Of a stretch of 64,000 nucleotides of DNA, positions 27,113 through 36,981 are shown piece by piece. Made by a program: the position numbers and the translations under genes. The notes below the pieces were generated by a model. The model made no database searches and was not told the origin of the DNA. It saw only the letters and a list, made by a program, of their open reading frames with translations. The stretch is taken from contig NZ_JAKRFZ010000003.1 of assembly GCF_022347765.1 (NCBI RefSeq), positions 434,001-498,000 on the forward strand, in the 5' to 3' direction. Every line of letters begins with the position of its first letter. The first letter of the stretch is position 1. Source of the DNA: Pseudoalteromonas sp. OOF1S-7. GTDB lineage: Bacteria; Pseudomonadota; Gammaproteobacteria; Enterobacterales; Alteromonadaceae.

Positions 27113-27450
27113 TTTTACTTCATCCGCTGTGTGAGCCGGACCTATCCTGTGATGCGGTCACTAAGTACCCAGTGACCGTTCAGGGGTCCGTATTATTATT
27201 TCGGTGCTATACCTTACATCAATTGATGGCAACTTGCTGCTATTGTGGCACACAGTTGGTGGATATTTTATGGTGCTCCGGCTGATGGCGCGATGTACCC
27301 GCGTCACGAATAATTTTTATACTTTTCTTAACTTACTCTTTAAGTTAGACAATACTAATAACATGAACAGCACCTTGCTCTGAGCGAATGGCCCTTACTG
27401 CACACCAGAAATGCACACCAGAGGCCAACAAATTCGAGGATTGAACCAAT
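27113..27450. other. 338-base intergenic region between divergent genes
   Basis: No gene is seen. It holds the divergent promoters of the DPP III-like gene and the HDOD gene, which I cannot place with certainty. Two inverted repeats are visible: GTCACT/AGTGAC around 27158-27177 and AACTTA/TAAGTT around 27340-27356. The second is upstream of an AT-rich stretch and could be an operator for the HDOD gene. Confidence 0.4.
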
Positions 27451-28290
27451 ATGTCTACTGAAAATGCCTTGTTGACGATTCTGATTGATAAAATTAACAA
27501 CGATACCCTGGTATTACCTACTTTACCTGAAATTGCCGTGCGGGTCCGTCAGGCTGCGGACGACCCTGAGGTTAACTTGATGCAAATGTCAGAGGTAATT
27601 TCTCACGATCCGGCGCTTGCCGCACGTATGATTAAAGTGGCCAACAGTGCTTTTTTGGGCCGTACGGTGAAGGTCAACACACTTAACCAGGCGGTCACTC
27701 GCATTGGTCTGCGCCAGGTTAAAAACGTCGCCACCGCGATGGCGATGGAACAATTATTTGTTTCACAAAATAAGCTGATCAAGACCTATATGGATAAGGC
27801 CTGGCAAAAAACCCTCAAGGTTGCCTGCCAGGCAATTACCACCATGGACTTTTTTCTGCGGGTGAATAAGCACACGTCGCTTAACAAAGACACTATTACG
27901 CTGGCCTCGCTGGTCTTTAACATAGGTGTGCTGCCAATCCTGACTGAAGCGGAGCACCACCCGGAAGTGTTTGCTAACCCGAGCTTTCTGGCACACGCGA
28001 TCCAGAAGCTCGGTGGGCGCATTGGTGGTGCGATTATGCGTGAGTGGGGGTTTACAGAAGAGTTTGTGGAAGTGGCAGAGAGCTGGGCCAATCCTAACTA
28101 TAAACCGGCACATGTGTGTTATGTAGACTTTATTCGAGTTGGTGCCATTGTGGAGGGGATCTTACAGGTATCCGATAAAGCTGCGGCGCTGCATGTGTAT
28201 GAAGAAAAAGGGGTACTGGGGTCAGCCGATATGTTCTATGATGATGACTATCAGAATATGCTGAACGACATAAAATCAGCTTTCTCATAA
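27451..28290 (+). CDS. HDOD domain protein
   Basis: 279 residues. Start typical of the family: TLPTLPEIAVRVRQAADDPEVNLMQMSEVISHDPALAARMIKVANSA, given here by its key elements LP-x-LP near residue 22, DPALAARMIKVANSA near 55-70, and an HD-like region that lacks the metal-binding HD pair. HDOD proteins act in signalling and stress networks without known enzymatic activity. GAGGATT precedes the ATG. Confidence 0.88.
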   Translation: MSTENALLTILIDKINNDTLVLPTLPEIAVRVRQAADDPEVNLMQMSEVISHDPALAARMIKVANSAFLGRTVKVNTLNQAVTRIGLRQVKNVATAMAMEQLFVSQNKLIKTYMDKAWQKTLKVACQAITTMDFFLRVNKHTSLNKDTITLASLVFNIGVLPILTEAEHHPEVFANPSFLAHAIQKLGGRIGGAIMREWGFTEEFVEVAESWANPNYKPAHVCYVDFIRVGAIVEGILQVSDKAAALHVYEEKGVLGSADMFYDDDYQNMLNDIKSAFS

Positions 28291-28307
28291 TCACCATAAC
28301 GACAACC

Positions 28308-28367
28308 AGGCAATTGGCGTGCGCCAACTGCCTTATATCTCGCTCAACCACTAACCCGTTGGGTTAG
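28308..28367. terminator. Two hairpins between convergent HDOD and rdgC genes
   Basis: A 12-pair stem (AGGCAATTGGCG with CGCCAACTGCCT, one mismatch) at 28308-28333 and a perfect seven-pair stem (CTAACCC/GGGTTAG) at 28351-28367. Neither has a good T-run. They probably end one or both transcripts. Confidence 0.45.
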
Positions 28368-28384
28368 AGGCTTGTTATGAGTTG

Positions 28385-29293
28385 TTACAGGTCGTCCTGA
28401 TCGCCCAGGCCCTGCGACAGCTCTTCGAGCAGCTCTTTGATCTCCTCGGTGACCAGAATAAAGTCTGCGTCCAGTTTGACCGCCATGTCTTCTTTGGGGA
28501 TATCCGCATTTTGCTCTTTCAGTGTATCGCTGAAGCTCAGGCGTTTAAGTGACCCATCGTTTTGCAGTGTAAACTGCACGCGTTCACGCCAGTCCATACC
28601 TAGTTTAGTGACTCGCTTGCCGTGTTCCAGATGCAGCTTGATCTCATCGCTTGCCAGGTCATGTTGTTTGAGTTTCACCTGGGCGCCATTGTCATCGGCT
28701 TCCTGTAGCTCGGCGTCAGAACCAATTGCAAAGCCTTGTGGCACCTCAAACTTGGTCAGCCAGTCGGTCAGGAACAGGTCCAGATCATAGTTAGCAAATG
28801 CGGGCACAATCGGCAGCGTACCTAGAGATTTTCGCAACAGGGCGGTGAGTTCTTCGGCTTTGTTGAAGCTGCCGCTGTTGACGATGACCCAGCCGTTTTT
28901 CTGATCGATAAAAGCAAACTGCAGGCTGGACTTTTTGAACGCCTGCGGCAATAAGGTTGCAGTGATGTTTTCTTTTATTTCGTCTTTCTCTTTTTTCTTG
29001 ACCGGACGATTCTCTTCCTGCTCGATAGACTCGATTTTTTCTGCAACCATTTCATTGATCACAGAGGCTGGCAGGACTTTTTCTTCCCGCTTAGCACAAA
29101 CCAGAATACAGTGCTGAGAAAAGTGGCTCAGCGTCTGGCCGTGTTTGCCAAGGGCCTTGGTCCAGCCAAAGGTGCTCATGTCCTGGCTACCGCACGGACG
29201 AAATACGTCGTGCTCTAGTGCTGCTTCAAAGTCTTCTTGTGCATAGGAGACGTCTTGTTTAAATCGGTAACAGATAAGATTGCTAAACCACAT
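28385..29293 (-). CDS. rdgC: Recombination-associated protein RdgC
   Basis: 302 residues, the length of E. coli RdgC (303), with the family start MWFSNLICYRFKQDV and FRPCGSQDMSTFGWTKALG. RdgC forms a ring around double-stranded DNA and restrains RecA. It is cytoplasmic. The gene is downstream of the histidine kinase gene on the same strand, with about 100 bases between. Confidence 0.95.
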   Translation of the reverse strand: MWFSNLICYRFKQDVSYAQEDFEAALEHDVFRPCGSQDMSTFGWTKALGKHGQTLSHFSQHCILVCAKREEKVLPASVINEMVAEKIESIEQEENRPVKKKEKDEIKENITATLLPQAFKKSSLQFAFIDQKNGWVIVNSGSFNKAEELTALLRKSLGTLPIVPAFANYDLDLFLTDWLTKFEVPQGFAIGSDAELQEADDNGAQVKLKQHDLASDEIKLHLEHGKRVTKLGMDWRERVQFTLQNDGSLKRLSFSDTLKEQNADIPKEDMAVKLDADFILVTEEIKELLEELSQGLGDQDDL

Positions 29294-29397
29294 AGAACAG
29301 GTTCCGAAGAGTAAAATCGACCCGCATCATAGCAAACCGATCCCCTCTCGGGCAAAGGCTCTGACCAGATTATTCACCTTGTCGGTGTCGATGTCTA

Positions 29398-31158
29398 TTA
29401 ACTGAACATCGCCACGTTCTTTTGTAGCTCTTTCGGGAAACGAATGTAATAGGTCAGTCCATTTCCTTCTTCCGAATTCACTTCAATATCGCCATTGAGA
29501 GTCTGCTTAACCAGATTGAAGGTGATATGGGTACCCAGGCCGCTACCGCCTTGCTCGCGCTTGGTGGTGAAGAAGGGGTCAAAGAGTTTTTCAAGCTGCG
29601 CCTTGCTCACGCCTTTACCATTATCCTTGTAAACGATAAAGACATCGTTGTTTTCTTCTCTTATTTCTATGTCTATGGTGCCCTGGGCAATACCTTCAAA
29701 GCCATGGATCAGGGAATTCATGATCAGGTTGGTAAAGATCTGGCTGATAGCACCAGCGGGCAGGTGTAAGGTTAGCTCTTCGGGGCAATCAACGTTGACA
29801 ATATGTGCGGTCTTTTTGAGTTTAGGGTGCAAGGAGCGGATCACTTCTCCAAGATATTGTTTGAAATTAATGGTACGCACGGCTTCACTGGCCTGATCGA
29901 CCGCAATTTGTTTAAAGCTCGCCACCAGCTCGGAAGCTCTGTCCAGGTTTGTTGTGAGCAGGCTGGTGCTTTGTTTTGCTTCGTTTATAAATTCTTCCAG
30001 TGCTTTAGGCGACAGGGTTTTATCACGGTAGGCGGTTTCCAGTCGCTCCAGCCGCTCCTCTAAAAATGAAGTCGCGGTGACGCCAATACCGACCGGGGTA
30101 TTGATGTCGTGGGTGATCCCCGCTACCAGACCGCCGAGTGCCGCCATCTTTTCTGAGCCGACCAGACGCTCTTGTGCCATATTGAGTTCATCGACATATT
30201 TTTCCAGTTCTTTTTGTTTAGTCAGCAATTCTTCTTCGGTCTGGCGTCTGAGATCGATTTCTTCAGTCAGGGTGAGCTTTTGTTTTTCCAGCTCATATTT
30301 TTGTTGTTGCAGATCCATCATAGCCTGTGACAGGTTGGAGGTTTTACGTGCCACCTCCTGCTCCAGCTGAATATTATGCTGGTCCAGTTTTTCGTTACTG
30401 ATCAGCAGCTCTTTTTGTGCCTGGTCGAGTTTCTTACGGTAATCTGCAATTCGGTCAATGAGCTTATTGAAGGCTTCTTCCATCACCTTAAGCTCATTGC
30501 GCTCTGTGGTATCTATGTCTATCTTGTGGCCATCGACATTATCGATTTCAAAGTCGTCAATTTGCTCAGTCAGATCGGTCAACGGCTCCGTGAGTAATTT
30601 TCTGAAGGCAAGTAAGAACAAGATAATCAAAAAAGTCGTTTTGACCATCGCATTGCCAATCAGAAAATAGATGGAGATCATGATGCGACTAAAGACCACT
30701 TCCCGGCTTGAAAAAAGCGTCACATCACCAACTTGAGTGGCACGACCTGAAAACTCGAAAATCAGCGGAAAGGTATAGCCAAACAGGCCTGAAGGCGTGT
30801 CTTCAATAAGCGCCTCTTCTTGTACTAGTTGTTGGCTGTAGAGCTCATGGATGTTGAGTGAGCGGCCCAACTGAGAAATGATTTCGCCGCTGTCGTCACG
30901 CACTATGATCCCTTCAATCATAGGGATCGCCAGTAACCCCTCTGCGGTGGTGACGGTTTGTTTAGTATTGAGCTCCCAGATGGCGCGGGTCAGGCTGCGA
31001 CTAAAGGTTTTTTGCAGCATGGTTAACTCGTTGCGAATATAGTCCTTGGTATTGACATATTCGGCCACCACTTGTCCGCACGTCACGACAAAGGTGAGCA
31101 AAAAGTAAACCGACAAGACGTTTGTGAGCAGCTTCTTTGACAGACTTTTTTGCAGCAT
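29398..31158 (-). CDS. Membrane sensor histidine kinase
   Basis: 586 residues. Membrane helices near 10-30 and 165-190 flank a periplasmic sensor of about 135 residues. A HAMP-like segment and a long coiled coil (about 240-340) lead to the kinase core. The phosphoacceptor box is GGLVAGITHDINTPVGIG with His near 350; the N box is LIMNSLIHGFEG; G boxes are DNGKGV and GGSGLGTHITFNLV. Such THDINTP kinases pair with separate receivers. A single-domain response regulator gene starts 217 bases away on the other strand and is a plausible partner. Confidence 0.92.
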   Translation of the reverse strand: MLQKSLSKKLLTNVLSVYFLLTFVVTCGQVVAEYVNTKDYIRNELTMLQKTFSRSLTRAIWELNTKQTVTTAEGLLAIPMIEGIIVRDDSGEIISQLGRSLNIHELYSQQLVQEEALIEDTPSGLFGYTFPLIFEFSGRATQVGDVTLFSSREVVFSRIMISIYFLIGNAMVKTTFLIILFLLAFRKLLTEPLTDLTEQIDDFEIDNVDGHKIDIDTTERNELKVMEEAFNKLIDRIADYRKKLDQAQKELLISNEKLDQHNIQLEQEVARKTSNLSQAMMDLQQQKYELEKQKLTLTEEIDLRRQTEEELLTKQKELEKYVDELNMAQERLVGSEKMAALGGLVAGITHDINTPVGIGVTATSFLEERLERLETAYRDKTLSPKALEEFINEAKQSTSLLTTNLDRASELVASFKQIAVDQASEAVRTINFKQYLGEVIRSLHPKLKKTAHIVNVDCPEELTLHLPAGAISQIFTNLIMNSLIHGFEGIAQGTIDIEIREENNDVFIVYKDNGKGVSKAQLEKLFDPFFTTKREQGGSGLGTHITFNLVKQTLNGDIEVNSEEGNGLTYYIRFPKELQKNVAMFS

Positions 31159-31375
31159 GAAGTGTTCTTTGCTCCTAACAACGAGTTTTTGCGTGCTTAA
31201 TACACTTAAAGTTAGCCAATAAAGTGCTAAAAATAAATATTAATCTCAATCTGATATCAAGAGGAATTTGTTCCTCTGGCACTTACTGGACGGAGATTAT
31301 TGTGTTATAAGTTTAACCACAACAATAACCTTTATCCCAGAACAGAACAATAAAGATTATTTGACAATTCACCTT

Positions 31376-31741
31376 ATGAGCTACTCTGTATTAGTCTGTG
31401 ACGATTCCGTCGTTGCCCGCAAACAAGTCATCCGTTGCCTCAATGGAATACTGGATGCCGATATTTGCCAAGCCAGTAACGGACGTGAAGCCCTGGCGGT
31501 ACTGGCAGCACGACAAATTGATTTAGTTTGTCTCGATCTGACCATGCCGGAGCTGGATGGGATCGGTGTGCTGGAAGCGATAAAACAGCAGGTTATAGAA
31601 ACCTATGTGGTAGTCATTTCAGCTGATATTCAAGGTGAAATGAAAGCACGAGTCGCAAAACTCGGAGCACTGGAGTTTTTGGAAAAGCCGGTTAAGCCAG
31701 AAGCCTTGCAGGCTACACTCAGTCGTTTCGGGATCCGTTAA
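31376..31741 (+). CDS. Single-domain response regulator (CheY-like)
   Basis: 121 residues from ATG at 31376, which gives the normal receiver start MSYSVLVCDDSVVARKQV; the longer frame from 31268 adds 36 residues without similarity. The acidic pair DD (residues 9-10), the phosphoacceptor Asp in CLDLTMPELDG (near 54), Ser/Thr in VVISAD and Lys in LEKPVKPE are all present. There is no output domain, so it works by protein contact. It lies divergently next to a histidine kinase. Confidence 0.88.
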   Translation: MSYSVLVCDDSVVARKQVIRCLNGILDADICQASNGREALAVLAARQIDLVCLDLTMPELDGIGVLEAIKQQVIETYVVVISADIQGEMKARVAKLGALEFLEKPVKPEALQATLSRFGIR

Positions 31742-31932
31742 AAGCGGTCTTTTGTAACGCTTGTCTTTTTGATTAACATCTACTTGGCTGATTTCGCATC
31801 AGTTATCACATCATCTCGACATAATTTTTGCACTTTACTGTTCACAACTTGAGTTTTTTGCATAGTTTTTTACACCATGATTTAGGTTTTTGTGCTTGAC
31901 ACTTTATTACGTGTTCAGGCAGTCTAAAGTCT

Positions 31933-31989
31933 ATGAACAAGATTATTAACACCACGACCATTATTACCACCACCATCCTAACTGGATAG
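31933..31989 (+). CDS. thrL: thr operon leader peptide
   Basis: An 18-residue frame, MNKIINTTTIITTTILTG, with seven Thr and five Ile codons. Ribosome stalling at these codons when charged tRNA-Thr or tRNA-Ile is scarce would disrupt the terminator that follows, as in E. coli thrL. A TTGACA at 31896-31901 may be part of the promoter, but a good -10 box at the right distance is not clear. Confidence 0.9.
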   Translation: MNKIINTTTIITTTILTG

Positions 31990-32012
31990 TGGCATAGGTC
32001 GGTGCGTATTCG

Positions 32013-32047
32013 AAAAGGCCTGTGCTCACTGCGAGCACAGGCCTTTT
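32013..32047 (+). terminator. Attenuator of the thr operon
   Basis: AAAAGGCCTGTGCTC pairs perfectly with GAGCACAGGCCTTTTT around a five-base loop, followed by a T-run. It starts 24 bases behind thrL and ends 27 bases before thrA. Confidence 0.92.
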
Positions 32048-32073
32048 TTGTTTTTGGAATGAGGAAAATCAAC

Positions 32074-34491
32074 ATGCAAGTATTGAAGTTTGGAGGATCA
32101 TCGCTGGCTGACTACCGCTGTCTGCAACGGGTGCGTGAGCTGATCCTGACTCAGGGTAACAACGAGGCACTGGTGGTGTTGTCTGCACCGGGTGGCGTGA
32201 CGGACAAACTGGTGGAGCTATGCGAACTGGCGCGTCAGGGACAAGCGTATGATACGCAATGGCAAGCACTGACAGAGCGTCTGAACGCGCTAAAATCACA
32301 GGTTGAGGCTGAGTTCGGTGAGGCGGCGCACTGGCCCGATTTCGCAGCGCTGGCGGACAAACTGGCAGGGGTTAAACTGCTCAGGCAATGTCCGGATGCC
32401 GTGCAGGCATATGTGATTAGTTTTGGTGAGCGCGTCAGTGTTGCCCTGATGGTGGCCATGCTTGGAAAGGGCAAGGCCCATTATCTTGACGCCACCGCGT
32501 GCATTGCGACCAATGACGCTTATCTGGATGCGGAAGCTCAGCTGGATGAAAGCCGGGAACGATTTGGCGCGCAGCTACAGGCCCACCTGGCACAATTTTA
32601 CATTATGCCTGGCTTCACAGGCAGTAATCATGCCGGCGAGCTGACGACGCTGGGACGCAATGGATCTGATTATTCAGCCGCCATTGCAGCCGCCTGTATT
32701 CAGGCCGAGGTCTGTCAGATCTGGACTGATGTCGATGGTGTATACAGTGCGGACCCCAGGTTGATTAAAAAAGCCACCAAAGTGAATCGTCTGTCTTATA
32801 AAGAAGCGATGGAGCTGTCATATTTTGGTGCCAAAGTCTTGCATCCGAAAACGATTTTACCTTGTGCCAAGGCCGGGGTGCCGTGCGAGATTAAGAATAC
32901 CCATGCGCCGGAATTGCCAGGCTCCGTGATTGCAGCACAGGGTGGCGGAGATGAACCGGTTAAGGCCTTATCCAGTCTGGATAAGCTGGCAATGTTAACG
33001 GTTTCAGGGCCGGGCATGAAAGGTAAAGTAGGCATGGCTGCCAGAGTATTCTCGGCTCTGGCGAAAGACAATGTGTCGATTGTGCTGATCACCCAATCTT
33101 CTTGCGAGTTCAGTATCAGTTTCTGTGTGCACGAACAGGACTTGCCTCTGGCATTGCAGGCACTGCAAAGCGCCTTTGAGCTGGAGATGCAGGCTCAGCT
33201 GATTGAGCCAATTGAGGTACGTCGGTCACTGGCGATCGTCACTTTGGTGGGCGATAACATGAAGTCGCACAAAGGCTTGGCGGCCAAATTCTTTGCTTCA
33301 CTGGCGCAGGCGCAGGTGAATATTGTGGCGATTGCTCAGGACTCTACTGAAAGTGCTATTTCTGCCGTGATCCAGGGCGAGTTGTGTCAGGATGCGGTAA
33401 AGGTGTGTCATGAGAACTTCTTTACCCATGTTCCCTCAATTGATGTGTTTTTGCTCGGCTGTGGCCTGGTCGGTACTGAGCTGGTGGCCCAGTTGCAGCG
33501 TCAGCAAAGCTGGCTGGCAGAGCGCAACATTAAGTTAAATCTCTATGGTGTGGCTAACTCTAAGCACTGTTACCTGAATGAACAGGGGGTGCCTTTTGAC
33601 AGCTGGCAACAGGCACTGGCGGATGCGCCACAGGGCTTTGAACTTGCAGAGTTGGAGGCGTTTGTGCGTCGTAACCACCTGATCAATCCGGTCATTGTCG
33701 ATTGCAGCTCGTCTCAGAAACTGGCCGATCAATATCATGACTTCCTCGCCGCGGGCTTTCATGTTGTGGCGGCCAATAAAAAAGCCAACACCAGTGACTA
33801 TGGCTATTATCAGGCGCTGAAGCAGGTCGCACAGCAACAGGGGCGACGTTTCTTATACGAAACCAATGTCGGCGCGGGTTTGCCGGTACTTGATAACCTG
33901 CAGCTATTGTTCGGCGCTGGCGATGAGTTGCTGTCTTTCAGCGGCATTTTGTCGGGCTCATTGTCTTACATTTTCGGTGAGCTGGAAGATGGCCTGAGCC
34001 TGTCACAAGCCACCGCCAAAGCCAAGCAAAGTGGTTTCACTGAGCCTGATCCGCGCGATGACCTCTCTGGCACGGATGTCGCGCGTAAACTGCTGATCAT
34101 CGCCCGAGAGTCGGGTTTAGCGCTGGAGCTGTCAGACATCGAAGTCGAGCCAGTGGTCCCTGTTGACTTTGCTGCGGGCAGCTCTGTGGATGAGTTTATG
34201 GCACGGTTGCATGAGCTGGACGGTACGTTTGCGGATCGCATTCAAAGCGCCGCCTGTGAAGGTAAGGTATTGCGTTATGTGGGCAGTATCCAGAATGGCC
34301 GCTGTCGGGTGGGGGTTGAAGCGGTGGAGCGTACCCACGCGTTATCGGATATCCGCGATGGTGAAAATGCGCTTGCCATATTAAGCCAGTACTATCAGCC
34401 AAAACCTTTTGTGATCCGCGGTTACGGTGCCGGCGCGGAAGTCACCGCAGCCGGGGTGTTTGCTGATATTTTGAAAACACTGACGCGCTAG
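32074..34491 (+). CDS. thrA: Bifunctional aspartate kinase / homoserine dehydrogenase I
   Basis: 805 residues from ATG at 32074 (GAGGAAAAT upstream). A start at 32002 would lie before the attenuator and is not used. The kinase domain begins VLKFGGSSLADYRC and has the aspartate site; ACT domains follow at about 300-440; the dehydrogenase domain begins with the NAD(P) motif LLGCGLVGTELV near 465 and holds the catalytic region TNVGAGLPVLDNLQ. It makes the first and third steps from aspartate to threonine and is probably inhibited by threonine. First gene of thrABC. Confidence 0.96.
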   Translation: MQVLKFGGSSLADYRCLQRVRELILTQGNNEALVVLSAPGGVTDKLVELCELARQGQAYDTQWQALTERLNALKSQVEAEFGEAAHWPDFAALADKLAGVKLLRQCPDAVQAYVISFGERVSVALMVAMLGKGKAHYLDATACIATNDAYLDAEAQLDESRERFGAQLQAHLAQFYIMPGFTGSNHAGELTTLGRNGSDYSAAIAAACIQAEVCQIWTDVDGVYSADPRLIKKATKVNRLSYKEAMELSYFGAKVLHPKTILPCAKAGVPCEIKNTHAPELPGSVIAAQGGGDEPVKALSSLDKLAMLTVSGPGMKGKVGMAARVFSALAKDNVSIVLITQSSCEFSISFCVHEQDLPLALQALQSAFELEMQAQLIEPIEVRRSLAIVTLVGDNMKSHKGLAAKFFASLAQAQVNIVAIAQDSTESAISAVIQGELCQDAVKVCHENFFTHVPSIDVFLLGCGLVGTELVAQLQRQQSWLAERNIKLNLYGVANSKHCYLNEQGVPFDSWQQALADAPQGFELAELEAFVRRNHLINPVIVDCSSSQKLADQYHDFLAAGFHVVAANKKANTSDYGYYQALKQVAQQQGRRFLYETNVGAGLPVLDNLQLLFGAGDELLSFSGILSGSLSYIFGELEDGLSLSQATAKAKQSGFTEPDPRDDLSGTDVARKLLIIARESGLALELSDIEVEPVVPVDFAAGSSVDEFMARLHELDGTFADRIQSAACEGKVLRYVGSIQNGRCRVGVEAVERTHALSDIRDGENALAILSQYYQPKPFVIRGYGAGAEVTAAGVFADILKTLTR

Positions 34492-34499
34492 GAGAGGCT

Positions 34500-35438
34500 A
34501 TGAAACGATTTTTTGCACCGGCATCTATTGGCAATTTTTGTGTCGGTTTTGATTCTCTCGGGGCCGCTATCGCCCCGTTAGACGGGACTTTATTGGGTGA
34601 TGTGGTGAGTGTTGAGGCTGCCGAGCAGGACAGCTTTGCATGCATCGGTCCCTATGCGGCGAAATTACCAGCCAGGGCCGAGGAAAACCTCGCCTTTCAG
34701 TGTTTAGTTCATTTCCGGGAGCATGTCGCTACGAGCATGCCCGGGGTGAAATTAACCCTGGATAAACGATTGCCGATAGGTTCCGGGCTGGGTTCCAGTG
34801 CCTGCTCCGTGGTCGCGACGTTTGCGGCGCTGGATGCCTTTGCACAGACTCAATTGTCCCAGACCCAGATGATTGAACTGATGGCTGATTTTGAAGGTAA
34901 GGTCAGTGGAGCACGTCACTACGACAATATCACGCCCTGCTATCTGGGTGGGCTGCAGCTGACAGCCGAGCTGATCCCCGACAGGGCGCTGAGCCTGCCG
35001 AGCGATGACAACTGGCGACTGGTGGTGGCCTACCCCGGATTTGCCTTAAATACCGCTGCGGCCAGAGCGGTGCTGCCGCAGCAGCTGGCGACACACGACG
35101 CGGTAGAATTTGCCCAGCGATTGAGCGCTTTTACTTTACTCATGGCGCAGCAGCAGTTTGATAAGGCCGTGACTTTAATGAAGGATGAGATTGCCGAGCC
35201 GGCACGTGCGCCCTTGATTGAGGGGTTTGACGAGGCCAGACAAAGCTTGCCTGAGTTAGGCGCGCTAAGTGTCAGCATTTCTGGTGCCGGGCCAACCTTG
35301 TTTGCATTATGCGCGAACGAACAGGATGCACAGCGCTGTCAGCTGTGGTTACAACAGAATTACCTGAATGAACATGGCTTCAGCCACATTTGCCGAATAG
35401 ACCGACAAGGTACAAGAGAAATAAAGGAAGGAGAGTAG
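34500..35438 (+). CDS. thrB: Homoserine kinase
   Basis: 312 residues, GHMP kinase family. The phosphate-binding loop is RLPIGSGLGSSACSVVA near residue 90, and the C-terminal motif SISGAGPTLFAL is intact. Phosphorylates homoserine with ATP. It starts eight bases behind thrA and ends one base before the thrC start, so it is translated in concert with both. Confidence 0.96.
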   Translation: MKRFFAPASIGNFCVGFDSLGAAIAPLDGTLLGDVVSVEAAEQDSFACIGPYAAKLPARAEENLAFQCLVHFREHVATSMPGVKLTLDKRLPIGSGLGSSACSVVATFAALDAFAQTQLSQTQMIELMADFEGKVSGARHYDNITPCYLGGLQLTAELIPDRALSLPSDDNWRLVVAYPGFALNTAAARAVLPQQLATHDAVEFAQRLSAFTLLMAQQQFDKAVTLMKDEIAEPARAPLIEGFDEARQSLPELGALSVSISGAGPTLFALCANEQDAQRCQLWLQQNYLNEHGFSHICRIDRQGTREIKEGE

Positions 35439-35439
35439 A

Positions 35440-36726
35440 ATGAAACTGGTTAACTTAAAAGACGATACTCAGGTGGTATCCTTTATTGAGGCCGTTAAAA
35501 CGGGGTTGGGTCGCAATCAGGGGGTGTTTTTCCCCGAAACGCTTGAGCCTTTGAATGACATTGGTGGCCTGCTGGCACAGCCTTTTGCACAGCGCAGCGC
35601 GGCTATCCTGAAACACCTGATCGGAGATGAGTTACCTCTGGACTCATTAGAGAGCATGTGTGAGCAGGCATTTGATTTTCCTGCGCGCTTAGTTGAAGTT
35701 GAAAAAAATAAATATTGCCTTGAGCTATTTCATGGCCCGACGCTGGCCTTTAAAGATTTTGGCGGACGCTTTATGGCGCAATGCATTGGTGCCTTTAGTC
35801 AGGGAGAGCGGGTCACCATTCTCACCGCGACCAGCGGCGATACCGGGGCGGCGGTAGCCCATGCCTTTTATCAGATGCCGGGCGTGGATGTGGTGATCCT
35901 CTATCCACAGGGGAAAATCTCACTGGCTCAGCAAAAACTGTTCACGACGCTGGGTGAAAACATCCATTGTTATGCGGTAGAAGGCAGCTTCGATGACTGT
36001 CAGGCACTGGTAAAACAAGCCTTCCTGGATGATGAGTTTAAGCAGACTTTAGGTCTGAACTCGGCCAATTCAATTAACATCAGCCGTTTGCTGGCCCAGG
36101 TTTGCTACTACTTTGAGGCATTTGCCCAGCTTAACGCGGCTCAGCGCCAGCAGGTTCATGTTTCTGTGCCCAGTGGTAACTTCGGCAATGTGTGTGCTGC
36201 CATGATTGCCGCCGCACTGGGATTGCCGGTAAAACGCCTCAGTGCGACCACCAACCAGAATGACACTGTGCCCCGTTATCTGGACTCAGGTCAGTGGCAG
36301 CCGAATGCGACTTTAGAGTCTATTTCCAATGCGATGGATGTGAGTAAACCTAATAACTGGCCTCGGGTTGAGTCTATGTTGGAACAAGGGCATTTCCCCA
36401 AGTATGAATTTTATTCACGTTCTGTGTCTGAAGAGAGAACGCAGCAAGTGATGCGTACGGTGGCAAAAGCCGGGTACGTGACAGAGCCTCATACTGCAAT
36501 TGCCTATGAAGGGCTACTGTTAGACGGTCAGCCCGAAGAAACCGGGATTTTTCTGGCGACGGCACACCCCGCCAAATTCAGAGAAACGGTGGAAGCAGTG
36601 CTGGAGCAGGCGATAGAGATGCCAGAGGCGCTGGCAACGGCGCTTGAAAAACCCTGCCTGGCTGAACCTTTGTCAGCCGATTATGCTGCCCTCAAGCTGG
36701 CCGTGTTGGCGCGTCTGACACGTTAA
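35440..36726 (+). CDS. thrC: Threonine synthase
   Basis: 428 residues, as in E. coli ThrC. The PLP-binding lysine lies in HGPTLAFKDFGGRFMA (near residue 107), and the phosphate-binding region is VPSGNFGNVCA. It converts O-phosphohomoserine to threonine. Last gene of the thr operon. Confidence 0.96.
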   Translation: MKLVNLKDDTQVVSFIEAVKTGLGRNQGVFFPETLEPLNDIGGLLAQPFAQRSAAILKHLIGDELPLDSLESMCEQAFDFPARLVEVEKNKYCLELFHGPTLAFKDFGGRFMAQCIGAFSQGERVTILTATSGDTGAAVAHAFYQMPGVDVVILYPQGKISLAQQKLFTTLGENIHCYAVEGSFDDCQALVKQAFLDDEFKQTLGLNSANSINISRLLAQVCYYFEAFAQLNAAQRQQVHVSVPSGNFGNVCAAMIAAALGLPVKRLSATTNQNDTVPRYLDSGQWQPNATLESISNAMDVSKPNNWPRVESMLEQGHFPKYEFYSRSVSEERTQQVMRTVAKAGYVTEPHTAIAYEGLLLDGQPEETGIFLATAHPAKFRETVEAVLEQAIEMPEALATALEKPCLAEPLSADYAALKLAVLARLTR

Positions 36727-36739
36727 AGCCTAGTAAGCT

Positions 36740-36774
36740 GCTTTGCTGGTGACCCTCTGAGGCATCAGCAAAGC
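36740..36774 (+). terminator. Hairpin at the end of the thr operon
   Basis: GCTTTGCTGGTG pairs with CATCAGCAAAGC (12 pairs, one wobble) 13 bases after the thrC stop. The T-run is poor, so termination may be weak. Confidence 0.5.
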
Positions 36775-36910
36775 GCATTCAGTAGATTTCAATTTGAAAT
36801 GTAATTTCACATTTTAATAAAAAATCTAAATGTTTAAATAAAAAAATATCATCCCCCAAACACTGTGAAATAAATTCAATCCTTGATTAAATAGGCTCAC
36901 GCCGATTTCA

Positions 36911-36939
36911 TAGGCAAATGGCCGCAATTTGCGTACAAT
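36911..36939 (+). promoter_or_regulatory. Probable glyA promoter
   Basis: TAGGCA at 36911-36916 and TACAAT at 36934-36939, 17 bases apart, 42 bases before the glyA ATG. An inverted repeat GCAAAT/ATTTGC (36913-36932) overlaps the spacer and could be an operator; it does not fit the PurR consensus well. Confidence 0.5.
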
Positions 36940-36981
36940 CAAGCCTTCAAAAACCAATCTTACGTGTACCTAGGAGACACC

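Noticed and set aside
36913..36932. PurR operator before glyA
   Set aside because: The half sites GCAAAT/ATTTGC are eight bases apart, while PurR sites are compact palindromes around CG.
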